Assembly (NCBI GenBank): GCA_014804675.1
Contig: JAAUZH010000011.1
Span: 5,603 to 69,602 of the forward strand
DNA: 64,000 nt
Reading direction: 5' to 3'
From: Lachnospiraceae bacterium
GTDB lineage: Bacteria > Bacillota > Clostridia > Lachnospirales > Lachnospiraceae
In this document: positions 37,201-46,863 of the stretch, in pieces
Layout of the letters: the number at the start of each line of letters is the position of its first letter
Position numbering within the stretch: the first letter of the stretch is position 1
The notes under the pieces: generated by a model
The model's input: only the letters and a program-made list of their open reading frames with translations
Databases searched by the model: none
What the model was told of the DNA's origin: nothing
Translations under genes and position numbers: made by a program

Positions 37201-38279
37201 TCCTCTGCCCCCTTACTTTTTGCCAGTTCACCATATTCATTGGAAAATAGAATACAATCCATTTTCATTTTTCCTCCGGAGCGGTTTTCCATATAATAGC
37301 AGATACGCTCTGCAATCTGTTCCATGACCTGCTGCAATTTCCCGCTTTCCTCTATAACAGAAACTGCCTCTTCCGTTGTCACGCATTCCAATATTCTTCT
37401 TAGCTGTAAAGGTTCTATCTGCTCCTTTACGGAAAATGCCGCAAGAAGCTCCATTCTGCAATCTGCTTCTTTGGAATGGGTATTCATAATTCCACCTGCA
37501 ACCTTGATCAGCTTGCCTATGTGTCCAGTCAGGAGCATTTTCTGAAATCCCATTTCCACTGCCATATCAATGGCTGCACCAATAAAATTGCTGCATTTCA
37601 CGCTTTTGTCCAAATCATATCCATATGTTTTCCTCATAAACTCCAAACCATAATTTCCCGGCGAAACGGCAACATAATCAAATCCTAAAACCCTTCTTTG
37701 ACGCAATTCTACCTGAATGGTATCGAGCAGCGCCTGACTGCTCATAGGCTCTACAATACCACTCGTCCCTAATATGGAAATACCGCCCACAATGCCAAGT
37801 CTTGGGTTAAAAGTACGTTCGCACAGCTTTTCACCTTCCGGCACTGAAATCTCAATCCGCAAGCCACCTTTATAATCCACCAGTCTGCAAACTTCTAATA
37901 CTTCTTTTTTTATCATCTCCCTGGGAACACGATTGATTGCTGCGTTGCCTACAGGCTGGTCAAGTCCCGGTTTTGTCACCCTCCCCACACCTATTCCGCC
38001 TTCAATGATGATTTCGTTTTTTGCATTTTCTTCTACATACAAAACTTTCGCATAAATCCATGTACCTGTTGTAATATCAGGATCATCACCGCCATCTTTT
38101 TCTACCGCGCAGCTCACTTCATTTTCCCCACACATGATATCCAGAAGTTTTGCATTGTACAGTATACCCTTTGGCGTTTCTATTGTAATTTCCGTCTTTT
38201 TTAATCCTGTCAGCAGCATATAAGCTGCGGCTTTTGCAGCCGCAGCCGCACAACTTCCGGTCGTAAAACCATATCGCAT
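37164..38279 (-). CDS. cbiD: Cobalt-precorrin-5B C1-methyltransferase
   Basis: A 371-residue protein starting MRYGFTTGSCAAAAAKAA, the CbiD signature, followed by GGDDPDITTGT and GVGRVTKPGLDQPVG. It methylates C1 of cobalt-precorrin-5B. The start at 38279 is chosen by the signature and by AGGAAGG 9 bases upstream; the longer reading from 38333 overlaps cbiC without a site. Confidence 0.95.
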   Translation of the reverse strand: MRYGFTTGSCAAAAAKAAAYMLLTGLKKTEITIETPKGILYNAKLLDIMCGENEVSCAVEKDGGDDPDITTGTWIYAKVLYVEENAKNEIIIEGGIGVGRVTKPGLDQPVGNAAINRVPREMIKKEVLEVCRLVDYKGGLRIEISVPEGEKLCERTFNPRLGIVGGISILGTSGIVEPMSSQALLDTIQVELRQRRVLGFDYVAVSPGNYGLEFMRKTYGYDLDKSVKCSNFIGAAIDMAVEMGFQKMLLTGHIGKLIKVAGGIMNTHSKEADCRMELLAAFSVKEQIEPLQLRRILECVTTEEAVSVIEESGKLQQVMEQIAERICYYMENRSGGKMKMDCILFSNEYGELAKSKGAEEWFILLEQEQAQ

Positions 38280-38292
38280 ATATTTTTCCTTC

Positions 38293-38928
38293 CTACACTT
38301 GATACAATACGGCATTACAGATTGCCGCAGCAATATTACTGCCGCCTTTTCGTCCTCTGTTGATAATGTATGGAATATTTGTTTTCAATATAAGTTCTTT
38401 TGCCGCTTCCACATTGACAAATCCCACCGGAACGCCAATAATAAAGGCTGGCTTCCAATCCATTTTTTCCATCATTTCATACAGCTTTATCAGAGCCGTT
38501 GGCGCATTGCCGATTGCAAAAACAACTGGTTTTTCAATCATTGCCGCTTTTTCCATACTAACCGCTGCTCGTGTCACATTTCTTTGCTTTGCCAAAAGCC
38601 GGGTATCTTCATTTGCCATAAAACAATGCGCCTCCCCACCAAACTTTGCAAGCACCTTTTTATTGATTCCTGCCAATGCCATATTGGTATCTGTTACTAT
38701 ATCAGCTCCATTTTTTATCAACTCTTTCAAGATTGCCACTGCTCCTTTGGAATAGCAAAGCGTTTCAGCATAATCAAAGTCTGCACTGGTATGTATGACC
38801 CGTTTTGTAATCAATTCCTCCTCTTTTGAAAGACTGATACCCCTTTTTATCAGTTCTTCCGTAATAATCTCAAAGCTTCGCTTTTCAATTTCCTCCGGCA
38901 GGAGATTTTCTATTTTAGTATGTCCCAT
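38293..38928 (-). CDS. cbiC: Cobalt-precorrin-8 methylmutase
   Basis: A 211-residue CbiC/CobH enzyme that moves a methyl group from C11 to C12 to give cobyrinate. The proposed catalytic His lies in VIHTSADFDYAETL near residue 47; VTDTNMALAGINK and the C-terminal NRGRKGGSNIAAAI are conserved. Located 13 bases before cbiD. Confidence 0.95.
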   Translation of the reverse strand: MGHTKIENLLPEEIEKRSFEIITEELIKRGISLSKEEELITKRVIHTSADFDYAETLCYSKGAVAILKELIKNGADIVTDTNMALAGINKKVLAKFGGEAHCFMANEDTRLLAKQRNVTRAAVSMEKAAMIEKPVVFAIGNAPTALIKLYEMMEKMDWKPAFIIGVPVGFVNVEAAKELILKTNIPYIINRGRKGGSNIAAAICNAVLYQV

Positions 38929-38986
38929 TTTTATATCCCTGCTCCTTTCTCAATCTGCGAATTTTCCCGCAATAAAAACCTATGCT

Positions 38987-40009
38987 TCACAAGGATTCTA
39001 TTGCCTTGAGTAAAATCTCATTTTCTTCCCTGCGCTTTACCGCAATACGGTAAAATCCTTTTCCTAATCCCTTAAAATTACTACAATCTCTAATCAAGAT
39101 TCCTTTTTCCAGTAGTTTCTCATATAAAGGAATATCACTATAAATCATGATAAAATTTGACGCAGATGGAAATGTCCGTAATCCTATTTTCCTAAGGTTT
39201 TTCTCCATAAATTGTCGCTCTTTTTCAATATAGTTTCCTGTTTTCTCAATAAACTCTGCCTGCTTAGCACAAATACATCCCGCTTCCTGTGCAAAACAGG
39301 AAAGATTCCATTCAGGGAGTTGACCTGCTATTCTCGTATGTACCGCCTCATTTTTACATACCAGATACCCTAAGCGTACTCCCGGAATCGCAAAAATTTT
39401 CGTAAACGCCCTCACAAGTATCAGATTTTCAAATTTTGCGGTCTCAGGCAGAAAAGAAAACTGATTCCCGCAAAATTCAATAAAGCATTCATCTACAACC
39501 ACATAAATCCCTTTATCCCTGCAATGCAAGAGCATTTCTTTCATCATCTCTTTGTCTAAAAGATTTCCAATCGGATTACCCGGATTGGCAAGAAAAAGTA
39601 TATCCACATCTTCCGTCAGGATACAGTTCATATCCTCTGTCACACAAAAGTTATTTTCCTGCTTCATCTCATAATAAATAATGTCACTGTCCACTGATTT
39701 TGCCGCATATTCATATCCATAAAAGGAAGGCGCTGGTATCACAACTTTTTCGGGTTTTATGCCACGAACAATCGCCATGAAAAGTTCTGATGCCCCATTT
39801 CCGAACAGCAAATATTCCTTTGGCACTCCAAGAAATGTACTGACTGCCTCTCCTAATTTTTCCGCTTCCATATCAGGATATTTCCCACACAAATCAACTG
39901 CCCTATGAAGCGCCTCTTTTACGCATTCCGGTGTGCCAAGGGGATTTACATTGATTGAAAAATCCATATCTACATGATTTCTGTAAACATCGCCTCCATG
40001 AATGCTCAT
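38987..40009 (-). CDS. cobD: Threonine-phosphate decarboxylase
   Basis: A 340-residue PLP enzyme of the class I aminotransferase fold. Starts SIHGGDVYRNHVDMDFSINVNPLG, typical of CobD; PLP Lys in RAFTKIFAIPGVRLGY near residue 210; LANPGNPIGNLL and VVVDECFIEF in the cofactor pocket. It makes (R)-1-aminopropan-2-yl phosphate, the linker used by CbiB. Next to cbiB, as expected. Confidence 0.92.
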   Translation of the reverse strand: MSIHGGDVYRNHVDMDFSINVNPLGTPECVKEALHRAVDLCGKYPDMEAEKLGEAVSTFLGVPKEYLLFGNGASELFMAIVRGIKPEKVVIPAPSFYGYEYAAKSVDSDIIYYEMKQENNFCVTEDMNCILTEDVDILFLANPGNPIGNLLDKEMMKEMLLHCRDKGIYVVVDECFIEFCGNQFSFLPETAKFENLILVRAFTKIFAIPGVRLGYLVCKNEAVHTRIAGQLPEWNLSCFAQEAGCICAKQAEFIEKTGNYIEKERQFMEKNLRKIGLRTFPSASNFIMIYSDIPLYEKLLEKGILIRDCSNFKGLGKGFYRIAVKRREENEILLKAIESL

Positions 40010-40051
40010 CCCTGTCCCTCCTTTCGTCAGTGTAACACTTAAAAATTCCTC

Positions 40052-41053
40052 TCATGCTAATATTAGCAGCATGCCCATCAGACATAACACCTCACACAGC
40101 CATGCAGTAATGTACATCAAATAGTTCACTCGTTTTATATCCTCATACTCTACTTCCCGCACCGCCTCCCCGATATATGGTTTCTTTACTGTCCGCCCAA
40201 AATAACTGGCATCACCGGCAAGCCTTATGGAAAGTGCGCCCGCGCATACTGCCTCAGTCTGACCGGAATTGGGGCTAGCATGTTTATTACGATCCCTATT
40301 ATAAATTTTCCATGCACCTGTTCCCGAAAAATGGCTGCCCGCAAGAAAAGATGCCGCAATCATAAGAAAAGCGCTGATTCTTGCTGGAAGGAAATTCACA
40401 AAATCGTCCAGTTTTGCTGCTGCTCTTCCAAAATACAGGTACTTTTCATTTTTATATCCAATCATGGAATCCATTGTATTTATCGCTTTATATAAAAATC
40501 CAAATATCGGTCCTCCAACCGCCAGATACAGCATCGGTGCGATTACTCCGTCAGAAGTGTTCTCTGCCACCGTTTCTATCGCCGCTTTCGCAACACCTTC
40601 TTCATCCAGATGTTCCGTATCCCTGCCTACAATCATGGAAACGGCTTTCCTTGCCTGCTCCAGATTGCCATTTTTCAGGTAGTGGTAAACTTTCATACTC
40701 TCCGCCTTCAGACATTTTACGGCCAATATCTGATATGTCATAATGCACTCCACCACCACTCCAAGTATTGGATGCAGCCGATATGCTATAAACAACAGAA
40801 ATAATACAACAGCCACCACGCTGATAATTACGATGAACACCAGCCCTATTCCCTGCCGAAACCTTTTTCCATTATTATCTTCCCTTTTATCTTTTCCTCC
40901 TCCCCCTGTTCCACGAAGTATTTTTTCGCTTCCCGTTATCAGCTTTCCAATCAGACGGATTGGGTGGGGAAAACAATAAGGATCACCTATAACCAAATCT
41001 AACAGAAATCCCATGAAAAAGGCAATCATGTGATAATTGATATAGTGTCTCAT
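40052..41053 (-). CDS. cbiB: Adenosylcobinamide-phosphate synthase
   Basis: A 333-residue integral membrane protein joining aminopropanol phosphate to adenosylcobyrate. Opens with FFMGFLLDLVIGDPYCFPHPIRLIG, the CbiB/CobD family signature; later VGRDTEHLDEEGVAKAAIETVAENTSDGVIAP. Contains a short Lys/Gly/Asp-rich insert near residue 55. Start overlaps the phosphatase stop (ATGA). Confidence 0.95.
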   Translation of the reverse strand: MRHYINYHMIAFFMGFLLDLVIGDPYCFPHPIRLIGKLITGSEKILRGTGGGGKDKREDNNGKRFRQGIGLVFIVIISVVAVVLFLLFIAYRLHPILGVVVECIMTYQILAVKCLKAESMKVYHYLKNGNLEQARKAVSMIVGRDTEHLDEEGVAKAAIETVAENTSDGVIAPMLYLAVGGPIFGFLYKAINTMDSMIGYKNEKYLYFGRAAAKLDDFVNFLPARISAFLMIAASFLAGSHFSGTGAWKIYNRDRNKHASPNSGQTEAVCAGALSIRLAGDASYFGRTVKKPYIGEAVREVEYEDIKRVNYLMYITAWLCEVLCLMGMLLILA

Positions 41054-41667
41054 ATTTTTGCTACAACCTTTACCTGTATATGCTCTTCCTGCGTTGCCTT
41101 GTCATTCACATTTGTCAAACGGCATATATAACCTCTGCCGTTTGACACCTGATAGTCAAAATAATCGGTTTCGCCATATAAACTCAGCAATGACATAATT
41201 GTTCCGCCATGAACAATTATTCCTGCCATGACAGGCTTTGATACATTTCGTCCTGTTGCTAACCTCAATTCATTACACATTCTCATAAACCCGCTTTTAC
41301 ATCGCAAATCAAAATCATTTCTGCTTTCTCCTTCCGGAAAATCCAATGTTCCCCCACTGTTAATCCATTCCTGATATTCTGCATCATCCTGTAATTCTTC
41401 ATAATTCTTATATTCAAACCGTCCGAAATTGATTTCTTCCCATTCCGGAATCATAATCGGGCATAACGTGGGATAAATAATTTTAGCAGTATCCATACAT
41501 CTTTTCATGGGACTGGTAAACAGATACTCCACATCCGGATATAATTTCTGCATTTTATAAGATTCCAATATTTCTATCCCTTCTCCTGAAAGGGATTCGT
41601 CCGTTTTTCCCAGATATCTCCGCTCTTTATTTGCCTGTGTTGCACCATGCCGGATAAATGCCAGCAT
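41050..41667 (-). CDS. Histidine phosphatase, CobC-like
   Basis: A 205-residue phosphoglycerate-mutase-type phosphatase: catalytic RHG in LAFIRHGATQANKE at the start, second His in IIVHGGTIMSLL, Glu in WEEINFGRFE. By position it is the alpha-ribazole-5'-phosphate phosphatase (CobC) of the nucleotide-loop branch. The start at 41667 overlaps the previous stop (TAATG); the longer reading from 41694 begins inside that gene. Confidence 0.87.
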   Translation of the reverse strand: MLAFIRHGATQANKERRYLGKTDESLSGEGIEILESYKMQKLYPDVEYLFTSPMKRCMDTAKIIYPTLCPIMIPEWEEINFGRFEYKNYEELQDDAEYQEWINSGGTLDFPEGESRNDFDLRCKSGFMRMCNELRLATGRNVSKPVMAGIIVHGGTIMSLLSLYGETDYFDYQVSNGRGYICRLTNVNDKATQEEHIQVKVVAKI

Positions 41668-42050
41668 TATTTGATTTTCTGTCCAATCCCACATATGATA
41701 CGCTCTACCTCCACTGCTCTTTTTGCAAGCTGCACAAGAATCCTTCCCATACGTTCCCTGTATTCTCTTTCAAACGGATCTATCGGAACAATCCCGTTTC
41801 CAATCTCATCGCATATAATAATACAGTCTTCATTGCAATCCAGAAATGACATAATTTCATCTTCCGGACATCCCCCGCTTATCATACGGCTCTTAACCCA
41901 CTGATGAAAATGGTTGATAATTACAAACTTCTCTTTCCGCTCTATATCATTTGGCAAAACACCATCCCACACATTATTTTTTTGCAAATCATACTTTAAA
42001 AGCACATACTCCAATTTTCCCTGCGCAGTTCCGCCTATTACTAATTTCAT
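41667..42050 (-). CDS. Short CobU-like P-loop protein
   Basis: A 127-residue protein with an N-terminal P-loop GGTAQGKLEY, ICDEIGNGIVPIDPFEREYRERMG, and a C-terminal VERIICGIGQKIK. This is the outline of adenosylcobinamide kinase/guanylyltransferase, including the E-x-G-x-G-x-V-P motif and the terminal V-x-G-I-P-like strand, but about 50 residues shorter than CobU. A full CobU is encoded nearby at 42938-43471, so this may do only one of the two reactions or be regulatory. Confidence 0.75.
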   Translation of the reverse strand: MKLVIGGTAQGKLEYVLLKYDLQKNNVWDGVLPNDIERKEKFVIINHFHQWVKSRMISGGCPEDEIMSFLDCNEDCIIICDEIGNGIVPIDPFEREYRERMGRILVQLAKRAVEVERIICGIGQKIK

Positions 42051-42092
42051 ATTTACTCCTATCTGTCCGCTTCAGCGTACTCTCAAATCAAT

Positions 42093-42124
42093 AGGTTGAA
42101 TACGCATTTTTATTCAACCTTTTT
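42093..42124. repeat. Strong hairpin within the cobalamin operon
   Basis: Perfect 10-bp stem AGGTTGAATA/TATTCAACCT with an 8-base loop, between cobS and the short cobU-like gene. The T run is on the plus strand only, so on the operon's own strand it should not terminate fully; it may mark mRNA processing. Confidence 0.5.
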
Positions 42125-42896
42125 ACACTTTCCATATAAAAATATTGATAAAAGCCGCAGCCACTACAATACACCCTTCACAGAGAAGCACAAAATATCC
42201 CGCCGTATCGCCGGTAATTCCCCCAAATTCCTTCCTGCTCCTATAAAAATAGTAAACAAACGCTAATACAGCCGCTGCTGCCACAGTCAAGCCTGCGTAA
42301 CATGACCAAAAGCACATCAGACCAATGCATACCGCACTTTGTAAAAATAACGAGCCTTTCACGATTTTTTTATGGGAACTGTCTGCGAAAGTATAAAGCA
42401 TCCCATCCTTTTTTGCCAGCGGAAAGGAAACTGCGCTAATGCCGCATAAACAGCGCGACAGGAAAAACCCACAGCATACAATTTTTAACAGCACATCACT
42501 TTCTATTTCCGAAAATGCACCAAAAAAAACCAATCCATAAGCAGCAAGCATAATAACTGCAAAAGCGCCAATATGGGAATCCTTTAATATTTCCAGCTTT
42601 CTCTCCTTTGAACTATAAGAATGTATGGCATCCATCGTATCCATAAAGCCATCTATATGAAACCCACCTGTAATAAAAATCGGAATAGCCATTGCTACCG
42701 CAGTCTTACAAAAAACCTCTATATGATAAATGCCGCATAAATAGTTCCAGAAATAAATGCAGCCGCCAATCAATGCTCCTATCCACGGAAAGAAACAAAA
42801 AACATATTTCATATCATTTTCTTTCCACGTGGACCCCGGAACCGGAATTTGAGAATAAATGGATACTGCTATAAAAAAAGAGTTTATTACCTGCAT
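42123..42896 (-). CDS. cobS: Adenosylcobinamide-GDP ribazoletransferase (cobalamin synthase)
   Basis: A 257-residue membrane enzyme that joins adenosylcobinamide-GDP to alpha-ribazole. The conserved FFPWIGALIGG and the acidic motif GGFHIDGFMDTMDAIHSYSSKERKLEILKDSHIGAFAV (split here from residues ~75-112) are diagnostic. Multiple hydrophobic segments place it in the membrane. Lies 41 bases after cobU. Confidence 0.94.
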   Translation of the reverse strand: MQVINSFFIAVSIYSQIPVPGSTWKENDMKYVFCFFPWIGALIGGCIYFWNYLCGIYHIEVFCKTAVAMAIPIFITGGFHIDGFMDTMDAIHSYSSKERKLEILKDSHIGAFAVIMLAAYGLVFFGAFSEIESDVLLKIVCCGFFLSRCLCGISAVSFPLAKKDGMLYTFADSSHKKIVKGSLFLQSAVCIGLMCFWSCYAGLTVAAAAVLAFVYYFYRSRKEFGGITGDTAGYFVLLCEGCIVVAAAFINIFIWKV

Positions 42897-42937
42897 TTTT
42901 CCGTTCCCTCCGTGTCGTCTGTTTTTCTTTTACACTA

Positions 42938-43471
42938 TTATTTTATAATTACCGGAATCCCTGCTACCACTTCCACTACCTGATCAGCCAATGCCGCAAG
43001 CTCTTGGTTGATCTTTCCCATTGCCTGAATATACTCCGTTGTTGCTTCGTCATAACTAACCCCGTCTTCAAATATATTGTTGCTTACCACAACGAAATGA
43101 GTTGTTTGTTCCTTTAACAGCTTTATATCACATATGATATCTTCCATAACCTGCATTTTTGTCTTAGCTTTCTCCTCTGAAAACATCTCATTTGCCGTCA
43201 GGTTAGAGATACATTCCAACAAAACAGCCCGTTCTCCTGTTTCCATTTTTTCCAGTGCGCCAAAAATCCCTGTGGGCTGTTCAATCGTAAGAAATCCTTT
43301 GCCTTTTCTTAGATTCCTGTGTCTGTCAACCTTCTTCTTTCCTTCATCATCAAAAATCTGCATCGTTGCAAGATAATATTTTTTCATACCTGCCTGTGCA
43401 AGAGAAACAGCCGTTTTCTCCGAATAAGAAGATTTGCCGCTTCCACTTCCTCCAACAACCAAAATCATCAT
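42938..43471 (-). CDS. cobU: Adenosylcobinamide kinase/guanylyltransferase
   Basis: A 177-residue bifunctional enzyme: P-loop VVGGSGSGKSSYSE at the start, HRNLRKGKGFLTIEQP (the nucleotide-carrying His segment), VVVSNNIFEDGVSYDEATTEYIQAMG and a C-terminal EVVAGIPVIIK. It phosphorylates adenosylcobinamide and transfers GMP. The start at ATG 43471 is preferred; a TTG at 43480 is also in frame. Follows cobT by a few bases. Confidence 0.93.
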   Translation of the reverse strand: MMILVVGGSGSGKSSYSEKTAVSLAQAGMKKYYLATMQIFDDEGKKKVDRHRNLRKGKGFLTIEQPTGIFGALEKMETGERAVLLECISNLTANEMFSEEKAKTKMQVMEDIICDIKLLKEQTTHFVVVSNNIFEDGVSYDEATTEYIQAMGKINQELAALADQVVEVVAGIPVIIK

Positions 43472-43476
43472 GTTTA

Positions 43477-44568
43477 TCAATACCTTTCATATTGTTCCAC
43501 CTGAATATCTGAAAACTGAGTTCCTCTGCGATATACACACAATGTCATTTCCAATAGTGACAGCATCATAACCGCTCCCGTCCCTTCGCCCAATGCCATC
43601 CTGCCGTCTATCACAGGCTCTAACTTAAGTTCCTTCATCAATTTCTCTACTGCCGGTTCTTTGCCTCTATGTGACGGGATCAGATACTGTATGGTTCCCT
43701 GTACGATTCTTTCTGCAAGCAATGCCGCTGTCATACTGATAACACCATCAAGCACGATCGGTATATGAAACATTCCCCCACCAATGCATACCCCTACAAG
43801 TCCGGCAATATCCAATCCCCCTACTGTTTGAAGCACAGTGAGAGGTTCTGCTTCATAAAGTTTATACTTTTTGACTGCCTTCGTAATAATCTGTTTTTTA
43901 CGCTGCAATTTTTCATCACAAAGTCCGGCTCCCCTTCCGGTCACTTCCTCTGTCTCACATCTTAGAAGCGCCGCTGCCACCGCACTGCTCGTTGTCGTAT
44001 TTCCTATCCCCATTTCACCAATGGCAAGAATATGGTAGCCTTTCTTTTTGCAGTCTGACACGATTTCCATACCGGTAAAAATTGCCTTGACAGCCTCTTC
44101 TTGCGTCATAGCCGGTTCTTTACTGAAATTTCTGGTGCCGTAACGGATTTTCCTGTCAAGCACTCCCGCTATCGGTTCTTTTCTATTGATTCCTATATCT
44201 ATCGGAATGGAATCCACTCCAATCGCTTCCGCCATTTTTCCTACGGATGATGCGCCCTTTCCCATCTGCTCTGCTACTGCCGCCGTGACTTCCTGGCCGG
44301 ACTGGCTGACCCCTTCCTCCACGATTCCGTTGTCTGCGCACATGATGATGACAGCTTTTTTTGAAAGATTTATTTCATCCGTGCCCAAGATTGCTCCAAT
44401 CTGTGCGGTAACAGCTTCAAACCTTCCCATTCCGTCAAGGGGCTTGGCTATGGAATCCCAATTTTCCAGTACCTTTTTATATATCTTTCGATCCGGTTCA
44501 TCCAATACCAGTCTATCCAAAGTTTCCTTTGTGCAGCTATCGGATATTTGCCTCTCTAAGTATTCCAT
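43477..44568 (-). CDS. cobT: Nicotinate-nucleotide-dimethylbenzimidazole phosphoribosyltransferase
   Basis: A 363-residue enzyme making alpha-ribazole phosphate from a benzimidazole (or other lower base) and nicotinate mononucleotide. Contains [57 protein letters not shown] and the catalytic Glu in MALGEGTGA near residue 330. Starts 32 bases inside the end of cbiP, with GGAGG upstream. Confidence 0.96.
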   Translation of the reverse strand: MEYLERQISDSCTKETLDRLVLDEPDRKIYKKVLENWDSIAKPLDGMGRFEAVTAQIGAILGTDEINLSKKAVIIMCADNGIVEEGVSQSGQEVTAAVAEQMGKGASSVGKMAEAIGVDSIPIDIGINRKEPIAGVLDRKIRYGTRNFSKEPAMTQEEAVKAIFTGMEIVSDCKKKGYHILAIGEMGIGNTTTSSAVAAALLRCETEEVTGRGAGLCDEKLQRKKQIITKAVKKYKLYEAEPLTVLQTVGGLDIAGLVGVCIGGGMFHIPIVLDGVISMTAALLAERIVQGTIQYLIPSHRGKEPAVEKLMKELKLEPVIDGRMALGEGTGAVMMLSLLEMTLCVYRRGTQFSDIQVEQYERY

Positions 44569-46066
44569 ATATTGCCTCCATATTCAGATATTCCGATAAA
44601 ACATCTGCCAGCCTATCGTACTGTTTCTCTTTAAAGTCCATATAATCAATGCAGGATTTGCTTCCAATGGATAATCCCTTCTTTTCAGCCAATGCAGCCA
44701 CAAGAACGGTTGCAATCGCAGCCCTGTCAAATATTCCGTGAATATACGTTCCACATACGTTTTTATTACTTCCGGTCATAAATGCCGCTTCCGCATAGGA
44801 TATCTCAAATCTGTGCGGAGAATGCCCGCTTTCTGAGCATTCTCCTGTGTGAGAAGCACTTCTCACACTTTCCCCTATATGTATCTCATATCCATCAAAC
44901 TCAAGTCCTGAAAGTACAGAAAAAATCCCTTCCATTTTATTCACTGTACCATGTACCTGACGGCGCACTTTTTCACGTTTTAGACTTGTTATGACGGGTA
45001 ATAATCCCATCCCTTTCATGGTTCCGCCATTTTCCATTCCTTCCGGATCAAAAATGTGTTCTCCCATCATCTGATACCCTCCGCATATGCCGCAAACTGG
45101 TATCTTTTCCGCCATTTTCTTAACTGCTGCCTCCAGTCCGTTTTTACGCATCCAGTCTAAGTCGCTCATTGTATTCTTACTCCCCGGCAAAAAAATCATA
45201 TCCGGAGAACCTAATCCTTCCACGGAAACAACATAACGTACAGACACTTCCGGTATCTGTTCAAACACATTAAAATCTGTAAAATTGGAAATTCGGGGAT
45301 ATCTGATGACTGCTATGTCTATCTTCCCCTTTTCCTTTTTTTCAAAGCGCTCTGTCAGACTGTCCTCATCCTCTAACTGTATATCCATATAAGGAACTAT
45401 ACCTGCTACTGGAATACCTCCCTTTTCTTCCAATATTTCAATACCAGAATCAAGCAGGGAGCGGTCTCCCCTGAATTTATTGATAATCAGTCCTTTGACA
45501 CGTTTCCGTTCTTCTTCTGTAAGCAGCATCAGTGTTCCCAAAAGCTGTGCGAATACACCACCTCTGTCAATATCACCTGTCAGCAATACCGGAGCATCCA
45601 CAATCTCTGCCAGTCCCATGTTGACGATATCGTTTTCGCGTAAGTTTACCTCTGCCGGACTTCCTGCACCCTCAATCACAATGATATCCGCCAGTTCTTC
45701 CAATTTTCGGAAGGCATTCTTAATATCCGGGATCAGACTTTTCTTATAGTAAAAATACTCTCTTGCGCTCATGTTGCCAAGAACCCGCCCATTGACTATG
45801 ACTTGCGAACCTGTATGATTTGTCGGTTTTAATAAAACTGGATTCATACAGACTAACGGTGCAATCCCTGCTGCTTCCGCCTGCATGACCTGCGCCCTTC
45901 CCATTTCAAGTCCTTCCTCTGTAACAAAAGAATTGAGCGCCATATTCTGCGACTTAAAAGGAGCCACTCTGTATCCGTCCCGTTTCATGATCCTGCATAG
46001 TCCCGCCACCAAAAGGCTCTTTCCTGCACCGGACATGGTTCCCTGAATCATAATAACCTTTGCCAT
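44537..46066 (-). CDS. cbiP: Cobyric acid synthase
   Basis: A 509-residue amidating enzyme (CbiP/CobQ) that adds four amides to adenosylcobyrinate diamide. N-terminal [51 protein letters not shown]-terminal amidotransferase with Cys in [13 protein letters not shown] and His in [10 protein letters not shown]. Two bases after the ABC ATPase gene. Confidence 0.97.
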   Translation of the reverse strand: MAKVIMIQGTMSGAGKSLLVAGLCRIMKRDGYRVAPFKSQNMALNSFVTEEGLEMGRAQVMQAEAAGIAPLVCMNPVLLKPTNHTGSQVIVNGRVLGNMSAREYFYYKKSLIPDIKNAFRKLEELADIIVIEGAGSPAEVNLRENDIVNMGLAEIVDAPVLLTGDIDRGGVFAQLLGTLMLLTEEERKRVKGLIINKFRGDRSLLDSGIEILEEKGGIPVAGIVPYMDIQLEDEDSLTERFEKKEKGKIDIAVIRYPRISNFTDFNVFEQIPEVSVRYVVSVEGLGSPDMIFLPGSKNTMSDLDWMRKNGLEAAVKKMAEKIPVCGICGGYQMMGEHIFDPEGMENGGTMKGMGLLPVITSLKREKVRRQVHGTVNKMEGIFSVLSGLEFDGYEIHIGESVRSASHTGECSESGHSPHRFEISYAEAAFMTGSNKNVCGTYIHGIFDRAAIATVLVAALAEKKGLSIGSKSCIDYMDFKEKQYDRLADVLSEYLNMEAIYGILREANIR

Positions 46067-46068
46067 AA

Positions 46069-46863
46069 TTACCTCTCATATTTTCCAATCTGTTTCATAT
46101 ACGCAAGAAGCTTTTCATTTCCAAAAAAGTTTTTTTCATTCATATTAAATAACCGTTGAATAAAATCCGACTCAAAAATTTCTTCCGGCGTTCCGTATCG
46201 TTCCACATATTCCCCTCTCAAACAGAGTATTTTATCAGAAACAATCTTTGCAAGTTCCAATTCATGCAGGGACATAATAACCGTTAGTCCTTTTTTCTCC
46301 CTCATTTCCTGTAATAATAACAAAAATTCCAGCTTATATTTGATATCCAGATAGGATGTGGGTTCATCCAGTATCACGATTTCCGGCTCCTGACAGATTG
46401 CCCTTGCCAGCATTACCCGCTGCTTTTGTCCGTCACTTATCTTGTGGAAGTCTTTTTCACTGATATCTGTTATATGGGTAAGATCCATCACTTCATCTAC
46501 AATTCGCTCATCATCTTCTGATAAGATACCAAACCATCCGGTATATGGATAGCGCCCCGTTGCAACCATGTCCCTGCAGCTTTTCAGTTCCACCTTTACC
46601 TTCTCCGTGAACACTACGGACATTCTTTTCGCCAATTCATCCGCCCTTATTTTGGACAAATCATCTTTTCCAATGTATGCTGTTCCCCCAAGCAGCCTGA
46701 GCTGCCCTGCAATGCTTTTTAGAACTGTAGACTTCCCCGCACCATTCGGACCAATCAGACACAGGCTCTCTCCTTCCTGCAATGCAATTTCTATGTCCTT
46801 TATCAGTGGTTTATTATCATACCCCACACACATTTTTTTCGTGGAAAAATAGTAGTTCTTCAT
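46069..46863 (-). CDS. FecE/BtuD-type ABC transporter ATPase
   Basis: A 264-residue ATPase: Walker [16 protein letters not shown], signature-region [17 protein letters not shown], Walker [13 protein letters not shown], switch His in MSLHELELA. It powers the FecCD-type permease next to it; cobalamin, cobinamide or another chelate is the expected cargo from the operon context. The start at 46863 overlaps the permease stop (ATGA); the longer reading from 47145 is an out-of-frame shadow of the permease. Confidence 0.9.
   Translation of the reverse strand: MKNYYFSTKKMCVGYDNKPLIKDIEIALQEGESLCLIGPNGAGKSTVLKSIAGQLRLLGGTAYIGKDDLSKIRADELAKRMSVVFTEKVKVELKSCRDMVATGRYPYTGWFGILSEDDERIVDEVMDLTHITDISEKDFHKISDGQKQRVMLARAICQEPEIVILDEPTSYLDIKYKLEFLLLLQEMREKKGLTVIMSLHELELAKIVSDKILCLRGEYVERYGTPEEIFESDFIQRLFNMNEKNFFGNEKLLAYMKQIGKYER

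Noticed and set aside
40280..40979. Several plus-strand frames opposite cbiB
   Set aside because: They overlap one another and the well-supported cbiB gene and show no domains.
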